From Eublepharis macularius (lineage: Eukaryota; Chordata; Lepidosauria; Squamata; Eublepharidae): 64,000 bases of DNA. The DNA lies in the NCBI RefSeq assembly GCF_028583425.1, contig NC_072796.1, forward strand, positions 124,159,464 to 124,223,463, in the 5' to 3' direction. The notes below the pieces were generated by a model that did no database searches, had not been told where the DNA came from, and worked only from the letters and a program-made list of their open reading frames with translations. Positions 48,201 to 60,200 of this stretch are shown piece by piece. How positions within the stretch are numbered: position 1 is the stretch's first letter; every line of letters starts with the position of its first letter. A program made the translations under genes and the position numbers.

Positions 48201-51200
48201 TATATCTCTCTCCGGGAGAGTTTACAGCAATTAGTTTTCAGACCTGTCAAACAGATAAGTTCTTTGAACCATCGGTTTATCAGTACATGTATTTATATAG
48301 GGTTCAATATTGCTTTGCAACTCTTTATCAAACACACAGACACCTGTCTAGAGTTTATTTCACTTTATTGAAAGTATACCCTAGTTTTTTAATGAAGCAA
48401 GTAATCAAAATATAAATGGCTATTAATATAAATCCTATAAAAACAGAACACAGAAAGGCAATAAGAAATAAGTTTGCTAACATTTCTTAATAAATCCTAA
48501 GTTTAACACGCTCAAAGTTTCTATGAAATACATAGGTAGAATAAGTTCTCACCTAGATTCCCTCAAGAGATTTCTTCCATCAGTACCCTGCCATACTATC
48601 TGTGTTTGCAATTATATACCTCATCATATGCAAATATTTAAGGTCTATTCACATGATAGCACAAACAAATAATGATTGGTTTGACACTTCACTGAATATT
48701 CATAATCTCCATAGTACAGCCTCCCAATTAGTAAAAAATTGTCATATTCAGATCTGTAAAAGAAAACTATTAATCTCTGAGAAGTGTCAGAAAAAGTTAA
48801 GTTGAACGATCACCATTGGTTGAATCTCTGATAGAGGAACATTAATCTCGATAGAGTCCACTATTTTAATTAGCTGTCAAAGGATGAAAGCACACCTGTT
48901 GAATTACCTAACACATAGAAAAAATACACAGACAGTTCATGCAAAGTTTAAAAGTTCATCTAGAGAATACAGGAGCTTGGCCTAGTACTCTTCAGTATTG
49001 ATTATTGTCATGTGATTTTAATCTATATTGGCATAACACCGCCATGGTGGCGGCCTCCGGAGGCTGTACTGGCGACGACTCAGTTTTTATCTTGGTGCTC
49101 TAGTGTAGGTGCACCAGGATGAAAAGTGAGTCATCGCCAATACGGCTTGCATTTTAGATAGAAAGATGATAGGGTTGCCACTAGGCTTGAAGAAAAATTC
49201 CCTGTCCCTTTAATAGTGGTTTAATGTGTAAAAAGGGGCAGCTAAAGCTTTTTATAGCATGGAGGTCTGGAGTGGGGGTTCTTGGACACTAAATTTCTTG
49301 GTTCACCTGTTATAAGTCCATACCTTGTACAGGAGCAAGACTGATCTATAATGGAAATGAAGGCATCCATGGTTTTGTCACCGTTTCTAATGCCCCTGAA
49401 CAGAAATTGCAAGGTACCTTTGACATTTAGGTGATTCTGTCTTAATCCCAGTGAGTGCTTAGCTTCAGAACTCTTTTTTTTTCAGAAGTTTACCTCTCTA
49501 GTGGTCAAACCCCTTTTTGGCTTTCAATCCGGAACCTCTTAATTTCCAGTTATTTATTGTATATGTAGCTCCAGCCCTTTTAAAAGCAGCAGTATTCCGT
49601 TTGTGGTTATGAATTATATCTATGAAGTATACTCACACTGTGCATCTTGTATTTAAAGGTACCACATCTATGACTGCATAAAGCTTAGTGCTTCTGTGTT
49701 CCTTTTCAGAGAAACAGGAAACAGCCAAACCATCAGCTGAAGAACTGAAAACCATATTAACGCATACTAGGGAATATTTTTTAGAGTTGTGGAGTGCTGC
49801 CCTTCCCCAAAGGGATTGTCCAATAGCAGCTGTCAAAACCAAAGGCTACAGGGCAATTTGTGGTAGGTATCTTTGTGTGCGTGCGTGCGCGCAGTGGATT
49901 AAATGTCACATTTGGAAGAATGCTGCAAATATCATGAAGTTACTTTCCAATGGTTAGATCAATAAGTATGTGCTTGTGTCAGCGCTCTGCCCACGTTTAA
50001 TTTTAATTCACTTAACAAGAATGAATCTTTGTGAGTTGCCTGTACTCATGGTTGTATTATAAATATAACAGATTAGTGTTTTCCTCCACCTTTATCAATT
50101 TAGTGCAATATACCAGAAAGAAAAAGATTGAATTATTAAGGATTCTTAGTGAATGGCAGAATGGATGCTGTAGTATGAATATAATCCCACCCCCCAACGA
50201 TGGGAGCAGGGCTTGAATAGTAAGATGCATAAAGGAAATGACTAGAAAGAAAGGCAAATGCAAGGCATCTTTTCCAATCAGTCATGCAGAAACCATGTAC
50301 CTTTTTAATGAATTGCAAAGTTGTCTGATTTTATTTATTTGTCTAATTTAAACCCCACATCTCAAAGTTGGCGAAAGCAGTTTACCATAAAAATTCAAAT
50401 AGAAAGCATAAAACAAGCACACTTGTTCCTGGCACCTACCAAAACAAAAGTTTTATAACCTGCTGTTATTTTAAGTTACTGTTCGGTCCTTGTAGAAGTT
50501 TTGCTTCATTCAGGCATCTGCTGGTGCACTTTGCCAAAAACTTGTAATTGGTAAATTTCAATAAACTTCCTCTGATTGCTCACTTATAGCAATATACTAC
50601 ATGTACATAATGGCACCATTTGAGGTTTTTATACCTCTTTCCTTAGGAAAGGTGATTTTCTGAGCAGAACTTCTTGTCTGTATTAGTCCTGTTTTCAGTT
50701 GAATGACATGTACATGCTGCATATTGAAATAAGTGATAGTGATATAAACAGGCTAAGAAGTGGTAGGAAACATTGCACACCTTCAGGCTGTTTGGAGACG
50801 GATTCCTATCTACAAATATCTATAGGTGATATTCAGAACTTTCAAAGTCAAAATATGGGAATCCAAGCATTGGGTACTACATGAGAACAGTGATAATAGC
50901 AGGCATATCACAAACCTAAATGAACAATAAAAATCAAGAGGATATGGGTATACCAGGATGCAAAATGTATAGAAAAGTCAGGGAAGGGAGTATTGCGGGC
51001 CAAATGTGCATAATCTGATACACTAGAAAGTTTAATAGAAACAAACATTTCCCTAAAATCACTGTGGGTAGAAATGCCAGGCTCAAAAATAGTATCATAT
51101 TGGGTACATATGGGAGAAGATATTCCTTCCTGTGGCCATACTGCGAAGTGTCCCCTCCTCCTCATGAACTTTGATTGGCCCTTAAGATGAAGAAAAAACT

Positions 51201-54200
51201 CGGGGACGTTAGCCAAAAGAGAAAATGCAGTAATAATGGATGACTTCCAGCTAACTTCACTTTGACTTCATAAACACACAAGCAGGTTGTGACAAAGGGA
51301 CTGTATTTCTAGACATGATAAATGACTTTTCCTTAGAACACTTCAGCATGGAGCCAGCTAGAGGGGAAGTGACCCTTAGCTTAACCCCGAATAATGCTCA
51401 GGATCTGAAACAAGACGTGTTGTCAGACTCGCTGGGAACAGTGACCACAGCGCCATCAGATTTAAACATCAGTGTAAGTGGAAAGTTTCCCAGAAAGCCT
51501 GACATGTTGCATTTAATTTCAAAAGAGGAAACTTCTAAGAAATAGGTTGGGAAGAAGTTGAAAGGGAGAGTCCGGAAGGTCAGATCTCTTCACGATGCAA
51601 AAGGATTGGAGCTAGCCAACATAATGCCAGTTTTGAAAGCTAATTTCAGAGGGGAGACTGGAAATGGCTAGTTCATTAGCTTAATAGTTGCCCAGGTAAA
51701 ATGAGAGAAAGAATTAATAAACAAAAAAGGCACGCTTTAGTGCAGAAAAATCACAGTGTCTACAAAGGTAATTTTGGGGTCACCAAACTATTAAAAACTT
51801 TTTCGAATGTAGATGGTATGATCTGGTAGATACTATATATATTTCCCCCTCTCAGCTTTTATCGAAGCCCCTGAGTTAAGTCTAATGGTTATGAGATAAG
51901 ACTTCCTTAGGGATTGAAAGCAGGTTAAAGAACAGGTTGTAGAGGATAAGAGCTATACCATTGGTTGCCAATGTATAGCTCTTTGGGCTAAATTCAAGGC
52001 TTTGGCAGTTTATCTGAATAAATAAAATGGGATTAGACAGTTTTGTGAAGGATAATGTCTAACAGTGGATGTTAGCTTTGTTGGCTAAATGGAATGCCTC
52101 TGAATGTCTGTTACTGGGGGGGAAAGTAAAATGGAAGGGTGCTGTTGGGGCAAATGGGCAATCCTTCATCAGAGCCACTGAGCCTGTTCTTTATTTTGCT
52201 ACAAGAGATGAATTACACGAGGATGCCCATGTGAAGGGAGTCATAATGTTAGCCAGGAAGCCGAGTTTTAAAAGACAGATCGGAAGGCTCTGTCAATTTC
52301 CCCTCTCTACAGAGCCAGCAAAGATGGCTCCTCACAGGGTTTGCTAATTTCCTCTTTGCCTCCTAGAAGGGGAGGGGAAACTGACAGAGCCTTCAGGAGG
52401 CAAAGAGGAAATTAGCAAACCCTCTGAGATCTTTGCTGCCTCTGTAGAGAGGGGAAATTGACAGAGCCTTCCCATCTTTTTTAAGACTCAGCTTCCCAGC
52501 TAACATTGCGACTGCCTTCATGTGAGCATCTTTGTGTAATTCGTCTCTTGTAGTTTAGCTCTTACTGAGCACTTGAGCTATTTGCTGTTTCTCCACATCC
52601 AGAGCAAATAGGACACAATATGTGGGTGAGCTGATATAGACCAGTTGTCACCATATGGATTGTTGAAAGCCAGAGAATTGTGAGGAATATCTTATCTTGG
52701 GTCAGCTTAGAAAGTATTTGATTTACACAGAACTTTTCATTAGGCAAAATGGGAGAGTTGGTCTATGCTGCATATGGAACAAAATCTTTAGCAGTCGATT
52801 AAGTTGTTTGATTTTGTTCTCCTTCTTCCTTTTTCCTCTGAGTCAGAATTGGAGCTAAAATGTTCAAATCCTTTGGAGTGGCCAGAAAGAAATATCCTCC
52901 AGAACTTAGAAAGTTTTGAAAAAAATAAACAAAAAACAAGGTAATGCATACTCTTTGGATGTAGACATTTTTTTATAAATTGCATTGCTCCTGCTTAACA
53001 ACTGCCACTGTAGCTTGTGTTGTGCTTCCTATTTTTGCAGCTTTTCTTTCACCCATTTTTTATTTTTCCTGTTAGAGTTTCAGAACATCTGTTGGGGCTT
53101 AAAGATGGCCAAAAAGAGCCAACGACATTGTTTGATGCTAAAGAGCTGTTGAAATTTTTCACTCCCGAAGGACTGCCTGTTGGGAATCTTCAGCCTCTGC
53201 AAGTTCAGAAAAGGTAAAACTTTCACATGCATTCAGAGCATCTTTTATGGCATTGTAGAGTATCATGTGATCGTAATTCATGGGCACAGCAGGCCACTTG
53301 TACAGAAGCGTGTAATATTCATGAAATTCCAGCAAAGCTTTATTTGGAGTGAGGGATATAAAACTATTCAAAACAAGAGGGAAAAAAACAGATGCAAGCA
53401 CTACAGCAAGCCTCCATTCAGACCCTTCAAGCTACATATACAGACTGTTTATTTATTTGTATTTATTAGTCTGCCTTTCTTGCAAAGACCCAAGGCCGAT
53501 CCTGGTAGAAAAACCATGAAACCGGTTCTTAAAGATAAAGTAATTTCCCTACTTGTAAGCATTTTAAAAATGGAAACTGACGTTCTCAAGATGGTGAATG
53601 CTGTGCCTCTAGCAAGATTTTGTAGCTTGTACGGGACAATTGTGGAGTGCATACAACCTTGGCCAAATTCTGTGCGTGGTATGCCTCTTGAACAGCTATT
53701 GGGGTGGATCCTACCCCTATCCTCCCTCTCCACTGAGCAAAGTTTGAAGCCTTCCTCTACCTTCAATGATTCTTCCATTGGAGGAAGAGCCACTTAAGTT
53801 GGTGGAAAGCTTCTTAGGCTAGAGGAAGGCTCATTGGAGGATGGTTGGGTCCACTCCGCTGTGTTTCCACTATTATTATTTTCCCAGGCCAGTTTGGCTA
53901 GGGAGTCTGACGGTGTTTTGCCATCTTCTGGGCATGGAGCAGGGGTCATTGGGGGTATGGGGGGGAGGTAGATATGAATTTCCTGCATTGTGCAGGGGGT
54001 TGGACTAGATGACCCTGGAGGTCCTTTCCAACCCTATGATTCTATTATCCCTGTGAGTGAAGCCATCAGAGAAAGAGTGGTTACTACCAGGCACTGCTCT
54101 GTCATGCTTGCCCCCAGCTCCACCACTCCCACTCCTCAGCAGCTCCCTTTTTCCTAACCCTTCCTTTGTGTGGTGTGTCTCTTCATAAATGGTAACTGCA

Positions 54201-57200
54201 TGGGTACAGAGCATGCGTACAGAGCTTAGCAACCTGTTTTCCTTTAGGGACTTGATAGCAATTGTCTGCTGAAGCTGCATGCCTATAGCAAGTTGTGTTT
54301 CCATGCTTGCAGTAAGGAACGCCAATATTAGCTGAAGCTTAATTGTGCTGGAGTTACTTCAGCAATACACTGCCAGTGTGACAGATTGTTCCAATTAACT
54401 CTGTAAGAATTTATTGTATTTTCTATAAATAAACAACAATTGCAAGTTGAAATGGAATTTTCTCCTTTTTCAGGGAAAATGCTTTTCTTCTGACACCAGA
54501 GCTTACACCTCGAAAAGTGAGAAGTTTGCCTTTTGAAAAAGCAGCTGGGTGCCATTATCATGGGCTTGAGTAAGTTCCCTTTATAGTGAGAGTTGTGAAC
54601 TGTTTCCTTATCCTACTTTCATCGTTAGAAATGCAGTTTTGTAACATGTGCACATACAAAACAATCTGTGTTTTGGCTCTATAATCTAATGAACAGGAGC
54701 TTTGTTTTGAATTTGCTAACATTAGTTGTTTGAAATATAAATGTAATTCTTTAATTCAAATAGAATATTTTTGGTGAGTACTCAAGATGTTACGATACTA
54801 GCTTTTACTTCAGAGTGAAAGCAATAAAGAAAATTACTGAAAGTTTATACATCGAGTACTGCAGTTCCATTATGACTGGGTTGTTGTTGGGGGTGGAGGA
54901 ATTGGGACGGAGAGGATATGCTGTGATATACACATTGAAGAATATAGAAACTTGTGTTGAACTTCGTTCCATGTGTCTTGTCTGATAGCAGCTATGCATA
55001 CATACTCACAGGCCATCCTGTGTACGTGTTGTATTTTGAATTCTACAAGTTTAGCTATCCTCTTCTTGGGTGGTTAAGAACATGAGCTCATAATAAAGAA
55101 AATCAACCACTTTCTGCTTTCTCAGACAAAACCAGGATGGTCATATGTTCCATATTTTTTGCGGGGGGAGGGAGGAGATTCTCAAGAGTTCTTTTAAAGC
55201 ACGTTTGTGGGTTAAGCTCCTATGTTGTATTTGACTTAGCATGCTGGTGGAGAAAGTGTTCTAAACATTTCAGTCTGCCCACTGTTTATTCCAAATAGTG
55301 TGGGACACGTGGAAGATGGAAGCATTTTCTGGGAATGTCAGAATGTGCTGAACTTGTATGAACCTCCACCAGAGCCGGAAGGTTAAGCACCAGGATTAGT
55401 AACTGCTGAATGAGTGGCAGGGATGAAACGTTCACTTCAGCCCAGGATATTTTCTCTCTTTGTTCCTTGCAGCATGCTAATAAAGGCCTCTAGGAAGAAG
55501 CAGGGGGACTCATGTCCCCCACCCCATTCCTACTCAATGGAGAAGTTTTCCATACAAGAAGTTTTCCATCTGAAAATATGTAGCCGCCTTTTTGCGCTGG
55601 GGCTATAAGTCCAATGAAATAAATAATAAATAAATAAAAATAAATATAAATTAATGGTGGTTGCTGTTGTCTGCCTGGCAGCTTGGTACTGAAGTATGAA
55701 ATGCAGAAATAGTTACGCAGAGCAATTGGGTTTGGATGGTTTAGTCTCAATTTCAAAGGACTTCTTCAAGCTTTCACGGGCTGAGTTGGTGGTTATTGAT
55801 TGTCAAACACTTTGAAGGCCCTGGAAGCACAGCGTGCATGCTGACAAGAAGTCTTAATTTTTTATTAATGTCAACTCTTTTTCAGTAGCTAAATACAAAT
55901 GAAAAGCAAGAAGTTGGGCTAGGAACAAAGTATGTTAACTGGAAGTTTGAAAAGTTCCAAAGCTGGGTCAAATCAGTGGCGTTACATTTCCTAATTTGCT
56001 TTCCTGTTTTATTGGTTTAGCTGCTAGGTAGCCTGAAATCAAGCGTTTTGGTTATTTGATCGTCTTTTATGACCAACCCCATTTGCACAGAAGAACGTCC
56101 CGCTAAGTTGAATGTGGCTTACACCCAAATAAGTACGCATAAGATTGCAGCCTTCGTGTATTAATTGATTGAAATATAATTACCAAAATTTCAGCGTAGG
56201 TGGCTCTTGGTAAATGTTGAAGTAAATGTGTAGTTGGAGGAAGGCACCTTAGGATACTGCCCACATGCTTTTTAAGTCCTAAGCTGACCGTCACTACTAG
56301 ATAATTTCTTCCTGGGGGAATGAAGTAGATTGTGGCAGATATGCACGGTGGCCAAACACTTGCCATAAGATCATGGGGGCCTTGCTTTAATACTAACAAT
56401 TTAGTGAATTTAAAAACTCAAAAATACTCATTTGCTGTCTCCTGTTTGATATTACTTCGGTGTTTTTTTCTGATCCAAAAACAAAGGAAGATGCTATACA
56501 AAGAATAAGGATCGTGACAGTTTTGCTAAGGATAGATATTTCACTGCCTACTGAGCATATAAATAAGAAAAATCAAATGCCATGAAATGGGTGAACTGCA
56601 AGATTTTTAATGAGCTTGTTTCTAGTGGTAAAACTAAATCTATTATTTAAATTGATTAAATAGTCTGATTCAAAGGGGGGGAATAGGCTTCTGGCTGAGC
56701 TATGAGAGTATTATCTTCCTTTTATAAAATTAGTATTGTATTGCTTGAATAAAATTAGTTTTTCATGACAGTCTAGTGGATCTACTGGTAATGTAGATAA
56801 TCATAACAGAATGTTTCAGCACTCAGAGATAGGAGTTAAACTAGTATTGAGTGACTAGACCTATCCATATGATCTGTCGAAGTGGTGATTATATTAGGCA
56901 CATGAACTGAGTGAGCTCCATGTTCAGAAGCAGTATTATTGGCGACTGCTGGCTGCTAGCAAGGGGGGTGCCGCATGTTTGTTGTCCCTGCAGGAAGACT
57001 GGTTGGCCACTGTGTGAAACAGAATCAAAGGATTCTCTTTAACGGAGGGAAATTCTCAGTTCTGTTGCAGTGTATTTGGCAACTGTCTTTAACGCCCTTT
57101 TTAGATACTGCCTAGACAACAGAAGAGCTTTGGAAAGAGACGTAGGATTTGCTGAACTTCAGACTCGTCTTATCCGTTACGAAACTCAGACAACGTGCAC

Positions 57201-60200
57201 AAAGGAGACCTGCCCTGCACCCTGTGTACTGAGCCCTCTGCCGTCCCCTGCAGTTTTGTCAGAGCCTGGAAGCATCCCGGATGGGGAGTCTTTACGAAAG
57301 GAGCACCAGACAGAAGTGTCCAAACTAAAACGCAGATCAAAAGACCAGGATGGCTTCTATCCTAACAAAAGGTAATGCTCTAAAAATTGAAATGGGAGAG
57401 GGGATTGGGATCTTTCTTTTGCTCACACTAAATGTTCAAATAATCCTTGTGCTAAGTTCCCATTCACATATTTTTTTAAAAAAAAAATTATTTAAACATT
57501 TTACCCCATCTTTCCTCGTGGTTTAAAACGGCTTACAAAGGTAGGTTAAAAATATTTTCAGTTACAACCAAAATGAAATAACCCCTCCAAATCCTTCTCC
57601 CCTCCCCTTAAAAGATGCCTGCTATTGAAACCTCCTTAAAAGCCCTGGCAAACAGGCAAACCTTATGTGTGATCACCTTTTGGCAGCATTTGAATACAGT
57701 CTATTGAAAAGATTTGAAGGTATTTTCCTTTAAGGTATTTTCCTATTGAGCTGCATCCTGCAAGATGCTGGCTGAAGGTCACAGTCTCATCAAAGTTGGC
57801 ATAATTTAATTATTCATGCCAAATAGAATGAATTCTCAAATACAGAAACAAGTACATTTTCAGTCAAAATAGGATAACTTGTGATTGTTGATATTTGTCA
57901 GTGGTAACAAGTGCTGAACAAAATATATATTTTAAACATCTTTTGCTTCCTCCTCTTCCTAGGTTAATGAAATCTGAAAGTACAGATTCTCTCTTGTCCC
58001 AAGCAGGAAGCAGCAGTGGTTGTCGATCAGGGGCTGTTGGAAGGCGGCACCTGGACAAATCTGTCTCTCTGTCTTCTGAGGCTGCCAAACAGTCTTGTAG
58101 TCCAGTGCACAAAGTAACCACAAAGAGCAGCTCAGCAAGCCGGAAGTGTACTAAGGAGCCAGAACTATCAAAGCCTACAAAGGAATCAAGGTCGCAGAAG
58201 CATACGCGGGTAAAGAATATTTCAAGGAACCTAAAAATGAAGGAGACAAGGTGTTGCCATTCCTAAATATAGCTGAAATAAGTGGAGCAAAGTGCAAAGT
58301 TAAAATTTACCATTGTTATAAAAAAGTCCCTCTTCTTGAATAGGAGAGCCACAAGCCATGTCAGGGCTTGGTAGCCTCCTTTAGTGATCTTTTGAGCACC
58401 TTCCTGAAACTGTTTCTGATCGCTCCCGTTGCGTTTGCGTATTTCTCTTTAGGTCATGTTGTTTCTTAGTTCTCCAGTCCCCACTTCATGCTCTTTCGCA
58501 CTCAGTGTTATCAGGAAGCAAGGGGAGGCAAAGCGCACAGGTAGCAGGTTAAGGAAGAGGCTAGTCTGTTCCACAATGTAAAATTCAACATAATAAAATG
58601 CTAAATCGGAGCATTATATAGTTTCGAAGCTCTAGGAAATATGCATGCTTTTTCCCAGAAGGAGAATTATCTCATGTGCAGGAAATTGTTACATGTGAAG
58701 CAGCTGCACCTTGCTAACTGTAGAGGGAAAGAAATCGAAGGAAACCAATCGGCAATGAAAGGGAAACCCAAGCAAGTGTATGAGAGGATTTTAAAAAGTA
58801 ATATTTTAGTTTTGTTTTCAAAGGACCATTTGTACATTTTATTACTGCATTCTCCATTGCAATGAAGTAGGTAAGCAAGTGAAGTGTTCAGTTCTCCAGA
58901 TGAAAAACATTGAAACTTTTAAAAAGACTTCTTGTTTGAAGTGAGAGCACCAATGCATCCATTCATTACATTTTTAGTTGTACGTCTAAGGTGCCTCAAC
59001 TAAGTATGAATATAATGAACACATGTCCCATACAGGACTTCTTTTGAGCTGTGCCTGGTTGCAGCAGTCGGGGATTGCCTGTAGGTAATGTCTGTTTAGT
59101 ATATTTTTATCCCGCTGCTTTTCCAAGGTGGTCAGCCCTTTGTTTTTATATTGTAGCTTCACAACAGTCCTGTGTGAGGTGTGTTAGGCTGAGGGAATGT
59201 GACTGGCCCTAGGTCGCCCAGCAAGTTTCCGTGGTGAGGATTTGAATGTGGATCACACAGCTCCTAGTCCAACACTCTGACCACTACACAACGCTGGCTA
59301 TCAGTCAGGGATGGCCCAGGCATTAGCTTTTCAGCAGGGTTTATCTGCAAGTTGTTCCCTTTTGGCATCATTCCAGTAAGATGAAAATCTGATCTAAAAT
59401 CAGGACACACAATGTATCGGGTCACAAGCTGTTAAATATGCCTGTGTTTTCTTCAAGATGCTTAAGGAGGTGGTGGCTAAAACCCTTCAGACACACGGCA
59501 TTGCTGAAGACCACAAGTGCTTTATTACCTGCAGCCAACGTCTCTTTGAGATATCCAAGTTCTATTTAAAGGTATCTGTCCTTGCTTTTTATGGTTTGTA
59601 TTTATAATCCTGTCTTTCTTGTCATGGAACTCTAGATGGGTTATGTAGAGTTCCCATCCAGGCACTGACTAGATCTAGTCCTGACTTCAGCAAGGTTGCC
59701 ATGTTTTGTGCCTTTGATCCATGCTTTGGGACTCACCCTTGGGAAAATTAAGTTTTTATGAATGTTCAAGGGACATAAGGGATGCTGTTTAGCATGCATC
59801 CAGCACTTTTTTTCTGAGTGACAATATGCCTTCACTTCCTTAAAGGTCTGCAAGTGAGTTCTTCCCTAAGGGTTTATCACAGAGGAGTAGAGCTTAACAA
59901 CACTTGTGCTTTCCTTCCTTGTAGTACTCTTGAACCACACACATCTCCGTAAGGGAATGGCCATTTCTAATCATTAGCAGAAGCCTGTCAAAGGGTTGGG
60001 TGGCATTGAGGGGCTATGAGCTCAACTTAGGTCAGAGTTGCAAGTGAATTGCTACATTAAGGAACAGACGTGTGCTTCCTTCACACTGAGCCAGCTGAAC
60101 GACATTAGTATCACAGTAGGATATGGTGTCCGCGTGTCCACCTGTAGACAAGTCTTAATTCAATTGACACCTGCAGCTAAATACCTAGGACCATTTTATG

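Noticed and set aside
51315-51545. 76-codon ORF as a possible extra MTBP exon in intron 14
   Set aside because: It matches the LINE endonuclease end pattern, not MTBP, and exon 14 joins exon 15 directly in phase.
53180-53797. 205-codon ORF, one of the longest in the window
   Set aside because: It begins inside MTBP exon 16 in the wrong frame and runs through a LINE tail and unique intron DNA. No conserved motif.
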